Shown here piece by piece: positions 18,892 through 27,600 of a DNA stretch of 40,057 nt. The position numbers and the translations under genes are program-made. The stretch lies in contig JAHDWH010000022.1 of assembly GCA_023384455.1 (NCBI GenBank), positions 3,730 through 43,786 of the forward strand, given 5' to 3'. The notes below the pieces were generated by a model that worked only from the letters and a program-made list of their open reading frames with translations, was not told the DNA's origin and did no database searches. The stretch comes from Caldilineaceae bacterium. GTDB taxonomy: Bacteria; Chloroflexota; Anaerolineae; Caldilineales; Caldilineaceae. The stretch's first letter is position 1, and each line of letters starts with the position of its first letter.

Positions 18892-20118
18892 ATGAAACAG
18901 GACATCGACCGTCTGCTGGACGAGCGCAATCTGGACGGCTTTCTGGTGATGGGCGGCGGTCACGGCCCCGCCATGCGCTATCTGACCAACGGCGCATTTT
19001 TCGAGGGCGCGCTGGTGCTGAAGAAGCGGGGGGGCGAGACGACGCTTGTCCACGGGCTGATGGAGCGGGACACAGCCCAGGCCACTGGTCTGAAGCTGAT
19101 CGCCCGGGATACCCACTTCAACGGCTATGAATTGTTGCGGGAATTCGAGGGAGATCGGCTGGCCGCGGACGCGGCCTATCTGGCGAGGGCGATGGAGATG
19201 GCCGGGCTGACCGGGCGCATCGGTCTCTATGGGCTGGCCGACGCGGGCTCGGCCCTGGCTCTGGTGGGCAAAGTGCAGGAGATGACCGAAGCGATTGAAC
19301 TGGTGGGGGAGCATCGGGATACGGTCTTCAGCCAGGCGATGGAGACGAAGGACGACGGGGAACTGGTCGAGTTGCAACGGGCTGGGGTGCTGACCTGTCA
19401 AGTGGTGGGGGAGGTGCAGGCGTTCATCCAGAGCCACCCCACCCGCAACGAAGTCGTCATCCGGGCCGATGGCGAACCGTTGACGATTGGGGATGTGAAG
19501 AACTTCACCCGCAACCGGCTCTACACCTATGGGATGGCCGAGGATCACGGCCACATCTTCGCCCAGGGCCGGGACGCGGGGGTGCCCCACAATCACGGCG
19601 ATCTGACAATGCCCCTGCGTCTGGGCCAGTCGATTGTCTTCGATTTCTACCCGACGGTGGAGAGCGGCTACTATCACGACATGACCCGCACCTGGAGTCT
19701 GGGCTATGCCACGGACGAAGTGGTGGAGGCGTGGGAGCAGACGAAGGAGATTTTCGACCGGGTGATGGCCGCGATGACCGTGGGACGTCCTACCCGGGAC
19801 TATCAACTGATGACCTGCGACTACTACGAGTCCAAAGGCCACAAGACGGCCCGCAGCCATCCGGGCACAGAGGAGGGCTACGTACACAGCCTGGGCCACG
19901 GCATCGGTCTGGAAATCCACGAGGAACCCCGCTTCAGCCACGCTGCCGGCAACCATACGCTTGTCCAACCCGGCCACGTCGTGACAATCGAGCCGGGTCT
20001 CTACTACCCCAGCCGGGGCTACGGCGTGCGCATCGAGGACGCGGTTGCCTTCAACGAAGCGGGTGAGCTGGTCTGGCTCACCCATTACCCCTACGATTTG
20101 GTTGTGCCGATGGGGTAG
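18892..20118 (+). CDS. M24 metallopeptidase (Xaa-Pro aminopeptidase-like)
   Basis: This is a pita-bread-fold dimetal peptidase, 408 residues, of the Xaa-Pro dipeptidase/aminopeptidase group, with an N-terminal creatinase-like domain (about 1-160) and a C-terminal M24 domain. The metal ligands are visible: two Asp in VFDFYPTVESGYYHDMTRTW, a His in HSLGHGIGLEIHE, a Glu in TIEPGLYYP and a Glu in VRIEDAVAF. There is no signal peptide. GAGGG precedes the ATG by 8 bases. It probably forms one unit with the ATP-grasp gene. Prolyl specificity is assumed from the family; some relatives act on other amides. The stop codon abuts a GGGGATT heptamer array. Confidence 0.92.
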   Translation: MKQDIDRLLDERNLDGFLVMGGGHGPAMRYLTNGAFFEGALVLKKRGGETTLVHGLMERDTAQATGLKLIARDTHFNGYELLREFEGDRLAADAAYLARAMEMAGLTGRIGLYGLADAGSALALVGKVQEMTEAIELVGEHRDTVFSQAMETKDDGELVELQRAGVLTCQVVGEVQAFIQSHPTRNEVVIRADGEPLTIGDVKNFTRNRLYTYGMAEDHGHIFAQGRDAGVPHNHGDLTMPLRLGQSIVFDFYPTVESGYYHDMTRTWSLGYATDEVVEAWEQTKEIFDRVMAAMTVGRPTRDYQLMTCDYYESKGHKTARSHPGTEEGYVHSLGHGIGLEIHEEPRFSHAAGNHTLVQPGHVVTIEPGLYYPSRGYGVRIEDAVAFNEAGELVWLTHYPYDLVVPMG

Positions 20119-20146
20119 GGGATTGGGGACTGGGGATTGGGGATCG
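20112..20146. repeat. GGGGATT heptamer array
   Basis: Four units with a 7-base period (GGGGATT, GGGGACT, GGGGATT, GGGGATC) directly follow the M24 stop codon. It is the same word family as 12724-12762. Confidence 0.75.
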
Positions 20147-20176
20147 GAAAGAGTCTGTACCGTCCCTGCTCCGCTA

Positions 20177-20236
20177 GGGTACCTGTTCAGCCACCCCACC
20201 CGACCTCTCCCCATTGCAGCCGGCTGTGGGAGAGAC
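20177..20236. repeat. Half of the pyrimidine-rich palindrome family
   Basis: It contains GGTACCTGTTCAGCCACCCC and CTCTCCCCATTGCAGCC, the inverted counterpart of the right end of 13931-14037. Only one arm is well preserved. Confidence 0.55.
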
Positions 20237-20301
20237 AAGAAATAGAAGGCGGATGACGCGGAAAGGGCTGATTTTCGCGGATAGATCCGGATAAGATAAG
20301 C

Positions 20302-20353
20302 CGCCCCGCATTAGGGGCGCTGTTTCCCGCTGGGGGATGAACTCCCCCGGCGG
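20302..20353. repeat. Two GC-rich hairpins in the C11 protease leader
   Basis: The stem CGCCCC/GGGGCG (20302-20319) is followed by the stem CCGCTGGGGGA/TCCCCCGGCGG with one mismatch (20327-20353). They lie about 140 bases upstream of the protease ATG within a spacer of 372 bases. Nothing else was recognised there apart from a possible TATGCT -10 near 20433. Confidence 0.5.
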
Positions 20354-20490
20354 CGTAGTCTGCGATTTTCCTCGCCCTAAAACCAAAATGCACGCCGCTT
20401 GCCCGCGCTGCTGTACTGGATTCATCGGCTGTGGTATGCTTTTTGTGCATTCTCCCCATACTCCATACGCATATATTCAGGAGGGACCCA

Positions 20491-23400
20491 ATGGCCCATC
20501 GTTTCGGACAACCCCCGCGCGGGTTGTCCATCACGCTTCTTGTGTTAATGCTCGTTTCCGTACTCTTCGCCACTGCCCGCGCCGCGCCGCCCAGCCAGGC
20601 TGACGAAGCCGAATGGCTGCTGATGTTCTATGTGGATGCGGACGATGACACCCTCGAACTGGATATGCTCATCGACCTGCAAGAGGCCGAACTGATCGGC
20701 TCCACCGATCAGGTCCACATTGTCGCCCAGGTGGATCGCTTCAAAGGCAGTTTTGACGGGATGGGCGATTTTACCGGGGCCAAGCGTTTCTACATCACCC
20801 AGGACGCCGACGTAAATGTGATCGGTTCGGAGGTGGTGCAGGAGTTGGGCGAAGTCAATATGGCCGATAGCAAGACGCTGCTCGACTTCATCACCTGGGC
20901 TGTCGCCAACTACCCGGCCCGCAAAACAATGCTCGTCCTCTCGGATCACGGCATTGGCTGGCCCGGCGGTTTTGGCGACCCGGACCCGGATGTGCAGGGC
21001 GCCCACAATATCTTCCTGCGCGAGGCATTCGGCCACGACAATCTCTGGCTGATGGAGATCGACGACACCCTGGCCAAGGCCCGCAAAGCCACCGGCATCG
21101 AACAGTTCGACATTGTGGGCTTCGACGCCTGTCTGATGGCCCAGTTGGAGATTTTTACCGCGCTTGCGCCCCACGCCCGCTACTCTGTGGCCTCGGAAGA
21201 GACAGAGCCGGGTGTTGGCTGGGCCTATACAGCGTTTCTTGCGGAGCTGGTCCAGAACCCGGAGATGGAGGGCGCAGACCTCTCCCAGGCGATTGTCGCC
21301 AATTACATCGATCAGGACATGCGTCTGCGCATCGACCCCAATTTTACCGGCGGGCTGGAACCCGAAGTCGTGGCCCAACAGCTTTTCCACGACGCGACCC
21401 TCACCGCTGTGGACCTCTCCCAAATCGGAGCGCTGAACCGCGCGCTGGACGAGCTGACCGTCGCCCTTTCGGCCATCGACCAGAAGGCCGTGGCCCAGGC
21501 CCGCAGCTATGCCCAGGCCTACGAGAGTGTCTTTGGCGAGGAGTGGCCTTCGCCTTATATCGATCTGGGCAGCTTTTTGGGCAATGTGACCACCCAGAAT
21601 AAAGACGCTGGACTGAAGAAAGCCGCGGATGGGGTGAAAGCAGCCCTGGGCAAGGCGGTGATCGCCGAACGCCACGGCGCGGGCCGCCCCGGTTCAAGCG
21701 GCATCGCCATCTATTTCCCTGTGCCTTCCATGCACGCCTTCCAGGACAACTGGGGCTATACACAGGTGGCAGCCCGCTTTGCTGCCGAAAGCCAGTGGGA
21801 CGAATTCCTGGCCTTCCACAGCAATGGCGGCATACCCCCCAGCTTCAGCCGACCCAAGCCGGGCCTGCCAGAACAGGTGATCCAGCAATTTGGCGAGCTG
21901 ATTGCGCCGGAAGATGTGGAGCTTCTCTTCCAGGCCATCGAGGAACTGCGGGCCGAGGAGTTGGACGCAGAGACAATTGCGGCCATTCTGACGGACGATC
22001 TGGGCATTCCCCAGGAAGTGGTAGACTTTCTGACCGCTGCCGGTGCCCTGGGCGAACAGCCCCCAGGGGCCCCGGCTTCCTCCCAGGCCAAACCCATTCG
22101 GGTCAGCCCGATTGCCCTCTCGGCCGAAGTAGCTGAACCGGGCGCGCCGGTCAACATCCAGAGCGAGATCAGCGGGGATCAGGTGGGTTTCGTCTATTCC
22201 TTCATCGGGCGCTTTCTGCCCAACGAGAATGTGCTGATCATCGAAGACCGGGACTACATCTTTGCCGACGAGAACGAGACCGTTGGCGGCGTCACCTATC
22301 CGGTCTGGCCCGAGGGTGGCTTTGTGGTCGATTTCGACTGGGAGCCAACCGTCTATGCCATCAGCGACGGCGAGACATCCCTGCGGGTACTCTTCCAGCC
22401 CGAAAGCTACGGAGAAACCCCCACCTACAGCGTAGAGGCAATCTATCACTTTGCCAACGGCGGGCCGGACCGCTACGCTCGCCTCTTCTTCCGGGAAGGC
22501 GAGCTGCTCCAGATTCTCGGCTTCACCGGCGCGGCCACCAACGGCGTGGGTGCGCCCTGGGAGATTCGCCCCACCCCAGGCGACAGCGTGACAATTCTGG
22601 AGCAGAGCATCAATCTGGACCCGGAGGCCACGGATGATTCCTACACCCGGGAGATCGGCGATTTGACCTTTGGCGAGAGCCGCTTCTTCATCGAAGAGAC
22701 CCCCGCGCCCAGCGGTAATTATGTGGTGGGCATCATCGCCGAAGATTTGGCCGGGAACACCTATGAACAGTACGAAGGGCTGTTTGTGGTCAACGAAGAG
22801 GCGGCGGTGGAAGATGGCGTGCTGCCTTATGTCAACGACGAGCTGGCCTTTGCCCTTCTCTATCCAGAGGAGTGGTTCAGCGACGAGAGCGAAGAGGGCG
22901 TTGTCTCCTTCGTCAGCCCGGACGAAACCAGCGTTGTCACCATTCTCCAGACCAGCTACCCGGATGCGGCCAGCGCGCAGGGAGCCAACGAACAGGCATT
23001 GCTCGACGCCGTGGAAGGGCTGGGCACAGACTCTGACCTGGCCGATCTGGAATTCGTCGAGCCAGCCGACTATGTGCTGGGAGCATTTGACGCCCGCACG
23101 GTGGACTTCAGCGCTACCCTGGACGGGATTCCCCTCTTGGGTTCGGTAGCCGCGGCTACGCCCCAATCGGGGATGACATTCGTCGTGCTGACGATGGCCC
23201 AGGACGACGTGTACGAGGACGCACTGCCCCTCTTCGACGCTCTCTTCTTCAGCTTCGATGTGCTTATCTCTGGCATTGAGCGAGGCGAGGCCGGCGCGCC
23301 CCTGCCCGAGATCGGCGGGCTGCTCTTTGTGGATGATTTCAGCGACCCGACCAGCGGGCTGTATGACGACGCAGAAGCCCAGGCGTGGGGGCGGGGCTAC

Positions 23401-23886
23401 TACGACGCCAAAACCGAACGCTACATCTATGCCCTGGCCCCGGCTCCCGGCGCTATCTACGACTACTACGCGGATGTGGCCCTGCCCGACAGTTTTGCCC
23501 TGCAGGTCAGCACCAGCTATACAGGCACAGACAACAACGCCTACGGGCTGATCTTTCAGATGGTGGACGAGGAGAGCTTCTACCTCTTCCGGGTCAGCGG
23601 TGACGGCTACTTCCTGGTGGAGAAGGCCAGCGCCGAGGGCGTCGTTCCGCTCATCGACTGGACAATCGCCGACAATATCGCCACGGGCGAGGGGGGCGAA
23701 AATGTGCTGACAGTTGTGGCCCAGGCCGGGGACTACGCCGTCTATATCAACGACGCCCAGGTGGGCCACTTCAGCGATGAGGAGTACAGCGGCGGCAGCT
23801 TCGGTCTTGTCGCCGACGCCTACGACCTGGAGACGCCCGCTTCCTTCTTCTACGATGACCTGATTGTGGCAGAACTGGCCGAATAG
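20491..23886 (+). CDS. Secreted clostripain-like (C11) cysteine protease
   Basis: This is a caspase-fold C11 peptidase, 1131 residues, exported. A Sec signal peptide covers about residues 1-32, ending near ATARAAPP. The C11 domain begins at WLLMFYVDADDD and carries catalytic His153 in VLSDHGIGW and Cys214 in VGFDACLMAQ, the canonical spacing. The domain runs to about residue 450. Beta-rich regions of unknown family follow (about 540-780), then a PsbP/lipoprotein-like stretch (about 785-935) and a C-terminal concanavalin-like domain (DUF1080/LamG type, about 945-1131, starting VDDFSDPTSG). AGGAGGG precedes the ATG at 20491; the frame 20 codons longer has no Shine-Dalgarno. C11 enzymes usually cut after Arg or Lys. 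It has its own leader, so it is likely monocistronic. Confidence 0.92.
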   Translation: MAHRFGQPPRGLSITLLVLMLVSVLFATARAAPPSQADEAEWLLMFYVDADDDTLELDMLIDLQEAELIGSTDQVHIVAQVDRFKGSFDGMGDFTGAKRFYITQDADVNVIGSEVVQELGEVNMADSKTLLDFITWAVANYPARKTMLVLSDHGIGWPGGFGDPDPDVQGAHNIFLREAFGHDNLWLMEIDDTLAKARKATGIEQFDIVGFDACLMAQLEIFTALAPHARYSVASEETEPGVGWAYTAFLAELVQNPEMEGADLSQAIVANYIDQDMRLRIDPNFTGGLEPEVVAQQLFHDATLTAVDLSQIGALNRALDELTVALSAIDQKAVAQARSYAQAYESVFGEEWPSPYIDLGSFLGNVTTQNKDAGLKKAADGVKAALGKAVIAERHGAGRPGSSGIAIYFPVPSMHAFQDNWGYTQVAARFAAESQWDEFLAFHSNGGIPPSFSRPKPGLPEQVIQQFGELIAPEDVELLFQAIEELRAEELDAETIAAILTDDLGIPQEVVDFLTAAGALGEQPPGAPASSQAKPIRVSPIALSAEVAEPGAPVNIQSEISGDQVGFVYSFIGRFLPNENVLIIEDRDYIFADENETVGGVTYPVWPEGGFVVDFDWEPTVYAISDGETSLRVLFQPESYGETPTYSVEAIYHFANGGPDRYARLFFREGELLQILGFTGAATNGVGAPWEIRPTPGDSVTILEQSINLDPEATDDSYTREIGDLTFGESRFFIEETPAPSGNYVVGIIAEDLAGNTYEQYEGLFVVNEEAAVEDGVLPYVNDELAFALLYPEEWFSDESEEGVVSFVSPDETSVVTILQTSYPDAASAQGANEQALLDAVEGLGTDSDLADLEFVEPADYVLGAFDARTVDFSATLDGIPLLGSVAAATPQSGMTFVVLTMAQDDVYEDALPLFDALFFSFDVLISGIERGEAGAPLPEIGGLLFVDDFSDPTSGLYDDAEAQAWGRGYYDAKTERYIYALAPAPGAIYDYYADVALPDSFALQVSTSYTGTDNNAYGLIFQMVDEESFYLFRVSGDGYFLVEKASAEGVVPLIDWTIADNIATGEGGENVLTVVAQAGDYAVYINDAQVGHFSDEEYSGGSFGLVADAYDLETPASFFYDDLIVAELAE

Positions 23887-23921
23887 CCCAGCCGCCGCAG
23901 AGGTATCGTCCCCAAACCGAA

Positions 23922-24037
23922 GGAGACGTGAAACGTCAGGTAACTGTTCATCTGCCCCACCCTACCCGGATCGACTCCTCCCCCACTGTGGGGGAGGTTG
24001 GGTGGGGGTGAGTAGTTACCTCACGTTTCACGTCTCC
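23922..24037. repeat. Nested palindrome with ~41-base arms
   Basis: The outer arms combine GGAGACGTGAAACGT with GGTAACT and a pyrimidine tract, and pair with the right half with few mismatches. An inner hairpin CTCCCCCACTGTGGGGGAG sits at the tip. It merges the GAAACGT family with the CCCACCC family in one 116-bp structure between the protease and the NUDIX gene. Confidence 0.8.
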
Positions 24038-24068
24038 TTTTCACCATCCAACATCCGGAACAGTTTCT

Positions 24069-24704
24069 ATGCACCCCTATCTTCTCTCTGTCGAACCTGA
24101 TGAACTGGCCGCCCTGCGTGCCCGTTTCGGCCCGGCACCCCACAGGCAAGTACGGTTGACCGTCGATTCCCCCTTTTTGGATGGAGAAGGCCAACTGCTG
24201 ACTACGCGTAATCGGCGGGCCGAAATCTGCTACATCCTGCACCGGGGCAACCCGCAAGAGGCAGTCCTGCTGCACCGCAAAACCTACTACCCGGCCAATG
24301 CCTGGCGTCTGCCCACCGGGGGCATTGAAAGGGGCGAAAGTGTGCTGGATACCCTTGCCCGGGAGATCGAAGAGGAGACCAGCTTTCAGATCGAAAAAGG
24401 CCCCAATCCGGTGCGGATCGAAGCCTTTGCGGGGGTGATCTCCTACGAGTTGTTCCATCAGACAGAACAGCGCATCCACACCTTCGCCACCTGGCACTTC
24501 CTCGTCTCTGCCCCAGCCAGCGCCCAGCCCATCTCTTTGGACCCGGACGAGCATCTGGACGGCTGGGCTTGGCGTTCCATCGGGGAAATGGGCGCTGTGG
24601 CCGACGAACTGGAACGGATCACCGCCCAGGACAGTCAGTGGCATCACTGGGGGCGCTACCGGGCGCTCAGCCACCGCTTTGTGGAGCGGGCGATAGGCGG
24701 TTAG
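24069..24704 (+). CDS. NUDIX hydrolase
   Basis: This is a predicted nucleoside-diphosphate-linked moiety hydrolase of 211 residues, cytosolic. The Nudix box runs from Gly84 (GGIERGE) through Glu90 to REIEEETSF (98-106), fitting GX5EX7REUXEEXGU except that the final Gly is Ser. The metal-binding Glu residues are present. An N-terminal region of about 50 residues precedes the Nudix core and a helical tail with several Trp/His residues follows. GGAA lies 7 bases upstream of the ATG. The substrate cannot be predicted. Confidence 0.92.
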   Translation: MHPYLLSVEPDELAALRARFGPAPHRQVRLTVDSPFLDGEGQLLTTRNRRAEICYILHRGNPQEAVLLHRKTYYPANAWRLPTGGIERGESVLDTLAREIEEETSFQIEKGPNPVRIEAFAGVISYELFHQTEQRIHTFATWHFLVSAPASAQPISLDPDEHLDGWAWRSIGEMGAVADELERITAQDSQWHHWGRYRALSHRFVERAIGG

Positions 24705-24730
24705 AAAAAGTGAGAAATCTGTGCTACACT
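24701..24730 (+). promoter_or_regulatory. Promoter for the PIN toxin-antitoxin pair
   Basis: An extended -10, TGCTACACT (hexamer 24725-24730), has a weak TTAGAA -35 18 bases upstream at 24701-24706, overlapping the NUDIX stop. It is followed by a ~110-base leader to the antitoxin. Confidence 0.35.
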
Positions 24731-24840
24731 GGGCTACAGATGCGCGTTCGATTGTCGGTAGACCGCAATGCTGGCACAGCTAACCCAGAATTTTCGACTG
24801 GCAACTGCGGACCACAGGTTGTCTTCAGGAGAATTGAACA

Positions 24841-25083
24841 ATGGCCGTCCTTACCCTGCGTGATGATCAAGTGTTGGACATAGTGCTCCAGTTACCCGAT
24901 AATCGACGTAGCTGGCTCTTTCGCCAGTTGCTCCAGTATGAATGGCCGACTTGGCTTAATCTGTCTGTCTATGCAGCAGAACAAGCGCGCAAAGTTGCGG
25001 CTGATCGTGGGTTGGATTGGGATAGTATGCCAGAGGAAGAACGCGAGGGACTGGTTGACACACTACTGCACGAGCCGGGCTGA
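24841..25083 (+). CDS. Putative antitoxin of a PIN toxin pair
   Basis: This is an 80-residue protein with two predicted helical stretches (DDQVLDIVLQLPDNRRSWLFRQLL and SVYAAEQARKVAADRG) and an acidic tail. The family is not recognised with certainty. The role is inferred from its position: its TGA overlaps the ATG of a PIN toxin (TGATG), the usual antitoxin-first arrangement. AGGAG lies 9 bases upstream of its ATG. It would bind and inhibit the toxin and perhaps repress the shared promoter at 24701-24730. Confidence 0.75.
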   Translation: MAVLTLRDDQVLDIVLQLPDNRRSWLFRQLLQYEWPTWLNLSVYAAEQARKVAADRGLDWDSMPEEEREGLVDTLLHEPG

Positions 25084-25493
25084 TGGCAACGCGCGTGGTG
25101 TTTGACACAAATATCCTCATCTCAGCCCTGCTGTCGCTCAATGGTGCGCCGTTTCGGTGTATTGCTTTGGCCCGTACCGGCCTGGTACAATCTGTCACTT
25201 GCCCGCAGATTCTCGATGAATTCGCAGAGAAATTGCGTTCCAAATTTGCCTTTGCGGAGGATCGGGTTCTACTGGCAGTAGGTGAAATCAGGAATTGTTC
25301 GGAAGTTGTCGCCGCTCCCGATATTCTCCGAGTTGTGGCCGACGACCCGGACGATGATGTAGTGATTGAATGTGCTGTCATTGGGGAGGCATCTGTTATT
25401 GTCAGTGGTGACAAGCACCTGCGCTCTTTAGCCCGCTATCAAACAATCCAAATCCTTACCGCTGTTGATTTTCTTTCTTTAGAAAACGGCTGA
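25083..25493 (+). CDS. PIN-domain toxin (COG1569-like)
   Basis: This is a PIN-domain ribonuclease toxin of 136 residues. The acidic metal-binding residues are visible in VVFDTNILISALLS (first Asp), CPQILDEFAEKL (Glu), ADDPDDDVVIECA (Asp cluster) and VSGDKHLRSL (last Asp). This order fits the putative-toxin PIN family COG1569. PIN toxins cut RNA when the antitoxin is lost. It is coupled to the upstream antitoxin by a TGATG overlap. Confidence 0.88.
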   Translation: MATRVVFDTNILISALLSLNGAPFRCIALARTGLVQSVTCPQILDEFAEKLRSKFAFAEDRVLLAVGEIRNCSEVVAAPDILRVVADDPDDDVVIECAVIGEASVIVSGDKHLRSLARYQTIQILTAVDFLSLENG

Positions 25494-25510
25494 ACGTCTG
25501 ACATTTTTAC

Positions 25511-25535
25511 ATCCAGTCCCCAGTCTCCAATCCCT
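25511..25535. repeat. CCAGTCC heptamers
   Basis: Units CCAGTCC, CCAGTCT and CCAATCC with a 7-base period lie in the short spacer between two convergent genes. Confidence 0.55.
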
Positions 25536-25538
25536 TCT

Positions 25539-26225
25539 TTACCGAAACTGCCCCCGGTAGTTATCGACAAAAAAGTGTTCCACCAACTCTACGATATCGT
25601 CCGGGCTGGCCAGCCAGCGCCAGTCCAGCAGCGTATGCATCTCCGTATCGATGACCCCTTTGGTGGTGCGCACCCAACTCATCACATAGCCGGTCACCGC
25701 TGCCACATCCTTGCCAATCAGCAGGAGCATCAGATCCGCATCGTCGCTGTGATAGGTGTTGAGCAGCCAGGCCCGACGCACGTCCGGGTGGGGGGGGAGA
25801 TCAATCAGTGCCTGAAAACAGCGGCGATCCAGCCCTGGCTCCACATCGATCAGCACACTGGTGGCGACAGTCTTGCTGTTGGGGCTGACTTCCATCTCCA
25901 GTTCCAGCAGTGTGTCGATGTCTGCCCGCCCGCCAAAGCTAAGCATTGTACGGGTTTCGCGCATCCCTTCCACATTGCGTACAATATCCAGCATAAAGCG
26001 GTTGAACTCCCGTACATCCCGCACCAGACAGGTAAAACGCAGGTCAGCCCGTTGGCGCATCCAATTCACCCACAGGGGCGAGACCCCATCGGAACGATAA
26101 CGGCGCAGATTGCTGAGCAACTGCTCCCGGGCAATTTCGTCCTTGCCGCTGGTAATGTCCGCATCGATAAAGGCCAGCATCGGCGGCATTGGCTGCGTCT
26201 GGTTTTCTTGACGTTCAAATGTCAT
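25539..26225 (-). CDS. Tandem Lrp/AsnC-type ligand-binding (RAM) protein
   Basis: This is a 228-residue cytosolic protein with two RAM-like alpha-beta domains of the Lrp/AsnC effector type. One runs about 60-120 (ADLRFTCLVRDVREFNRFM to LSFGGRADIDTLLELEM). The other runs about 130-220 (TVATSVLIDVEPGLDRRCF to GVIDTEMHTLLDWRWL). The usual N-terminal helix-turn-helix is absent; residues 1-55 instead have IDADITSGKDEIAREQLL, not a recognisable DNA-binding motif. It could be a stand-alone amino-acid sensor. The ATG at 26225 lacks a strong Shine-Dalgarno. The gene diverges from the CBM9-like gene. Confidence 0.7.
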   Translation of the reverse strand: MTFERQENQTQPMPPMLAFIDADITSGKDEIAREQLLSNLRRYRSDGVSPLWVNWMRQRADLRFTCLVRDVREFNRFMLDIVRNVEGMRETRTMLSFGGRADIDTLLELEMEVSPNSKTVATSVLIDVEPGLDRRCFQALIDLPPHPDVRRAWLLNTYHSDDADLMLLLIGKDVAAVTGYVMSWVRTTKGVIDTEMHTLLDWRWLASPDDIVELVEHFFVDNYRGQFR

Positions 26226-26361
26226 AATTGATATCCATTGAGTTCAGACTGTTACAAGGCGGCGCATCTGTCCACGCATTACTATTCAACCCCACATAGG
26301 GGAAAAACGCAAACGATGCTTTCTGCTGCTCAACCGACCCCAATTTTCCTGAGGTGATCCG

Positions 26362-27024
26362 ATGAAGACCCCATCCTACCTGCTTCCTTCTGCGCCGCCG
26401 GCTTGGGCATCCACACCCGATCCTGTCCATCTTTTCTGGGAAGGAGTACCTGCCCTGTCACCCCTTCTCCTGGCTGATGGCAGTGGACCCGCCCAACAGC
26501 CAACGCAAGTGCGTATCTGCTATAACGCAGACGCCCTGTACGTGCGTTTCGACTGTGTGGACCGGGATATTTGGGGCACATTCACCCGGCGGGATGATCC
26601 CATCTACGATGAGGAAGTGGTAGAGATTTTTATCGCTCCGGGCGAAACGACGCCGACGGAGTACGCCGAGATCGAAGTCAGCCCCAACGGCGTTCTCTTT
26701 GACGCCTGGGTGCAGAATCCCACAGGCGATCGGGCACAGATGGTTGTGGACACGGGCTGGGACTGGCCGGGTATCCGCTGGCACACCCAACGGATCGACC
26801 AGGAGAATCGTTGGTGGGCGGTGCTGAGGCTGCCCTGGGCGGGGATCGTTCCCACCGGTTCCCTGCCCTCTCTCTGGCGGGCCAATTTCTATCGTATCGA
26901 ACGCCCCCGAGATGCTACACCAGAGTTCAGCTGTTGGTCGCCTACCCTCACCGAACCGGCAGACTTTCACCGACCGGCCCGTTTTGGAACGCTGATTTTG
27001 AACGACGACTTATCCAGTGGGTGA
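26362..27024 (+). CDS. CBM9-like carbohydrate-binding protein
   Basis: This 220-residue protein resembles family 9 carbohydrate-binding-like domains. Strands include VRICYNADALYVRFDCVD, VVEIFIAPGE, YAEIEVSPNGVLFDAW, WWAVLRLPWAGI and WRANFYRIERP, an order typical of CBM9-like proteins. It has no signal peptide, so it is either cytosolic or exported by another route. GAGGTGATC, a strong Shine-Dalgarno, lies 5 bases upstream of the ATG. It overlaps the GNAT gene by eight bases, indicating coupled expression. The ligand is unknown. Confidence 0.82.
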   Translation: MKTPSYLLPSAPPAWASTPDPVHLFWEGVPALSPLLLADGSGPAQQPTQVRICYNADALYVRFDCVDRDIWGTFTRRDDPIYDEEVVEIFIAPGETTPTEYAEIEVSPNGVLFDAWVQNPTGDRAQMVVDTGWDWPGIRWHTQRIDQENRWWAVLRLPWAGIVPTGSLPSLWRANFYRIERPRDATPEFSCWSPTLTEPADFHRPARFGTLILNDDLSSG

Positions 27025-27544
27025 GAATGTGTGGGAAAAGACGCAAAGCTACCGAACACGGCCATTGAGCGGAGAAGATGCCGCGCAGATCGCACGCTGG
27101 CGCTATCCGGTTCCCTACGATTTCTACGATAGTTCGCCAACCGATGCAACGGCGGAGTTGCTGGCGGCCACCGCGGCCTACTACGCCGATCCGGTTCACA
27201 ACTATTTTGCCGTGGACGACGGGACTGGCCTCTTTGTGGGCTTTGGCTGCTTTGGCATCGAAGCGCAAGTCCTCGGCTACGACTACACCCAGGCAGATGC
27301 CCTCGACATCGGTCTGGGGATGCGCCCGGATCGGACGGGGCGGGGCGAGGGACACGCCTTTCTCGCCGCCATTTTGAGCCACGCGCGGGCACTCCACCGC
27401 CCTACGCTTTTGCGGGCTACCATCGCTACCTTCAACCAGCGCTCCGCCCGCACTTTCCTGCGCGCCGGTTTTCTCCCCATCGCCGCTTTTCGCAGCCAGA
27501 CCGCCCGGCCGATCGATTTTGGTATTTATACGCGCAAGGCGTAA
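27017..27544 (+). CDS. GNAT-family N-acetyltransferase (RimJ/RimL-like)
   Basis: This is an acetyl-CoA-dependent acyltransferase of up to 175 residues. Motifs are TRPLSGEDAAQIARWRYP at the start, DALDIGLGMRPDRTGRG with the pyrophosphate loop, and NQRSARTFLRAGFLP near the C-terminus, as in RimJ/RimL-type enzymes. The GTG at 27017 overlaps the end of the CBM9-like gene; a GTG at 27029 is an alternative, and neither has a strong Shine-Dalgarno. The acceptor is unknown. Confidence 0.87.
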   Translation: MGENVWEKTQSYRTRPLSGEDAAQIARWRYPVPYDFYDSSPTDATAELLAATAAYYADPVHNYFAVDDGTGLFVGFGCFGIEAQVLGYDYTQADALDIGLGMRPDRTGRGEGHAFLAAILSHARALHRPTLLRATIATFNQRSARTFLRAGFLPIAAFRSQTARPIDFGIYTRKA

Positions 27545-27552
27545 CTACCAAG

Positions 27553-27600
27553 CCAATCAGAAGCGGACGCAGATTTGACTGATTTCAACGCAGATGGACT
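27553..27600. repeat. CGCAGATT-type spacer repeat
   Basis: Repeated CGCAGAT words (GACGCAGATTTGACTGATTT, then AACGCAGATGGACTGCGG) resemble the CACGGATT/CTGCG repeat at 36108. They lie in the 207-base spacer before livG, which otherwise shows no gene. Confidence 0.4.

Noticed and set aside
18859-20238. 459-codon frame antisense to the M24 peptidase
   Set aside because: It is a shadow; the metal ligands of the sense protein are complete.
21694-23769. 691-codon frame antisense to the C11 protease
   Set aside because: It is a shadow of the confidently identified protease; no Shine-Dalgarno or domain was seen.
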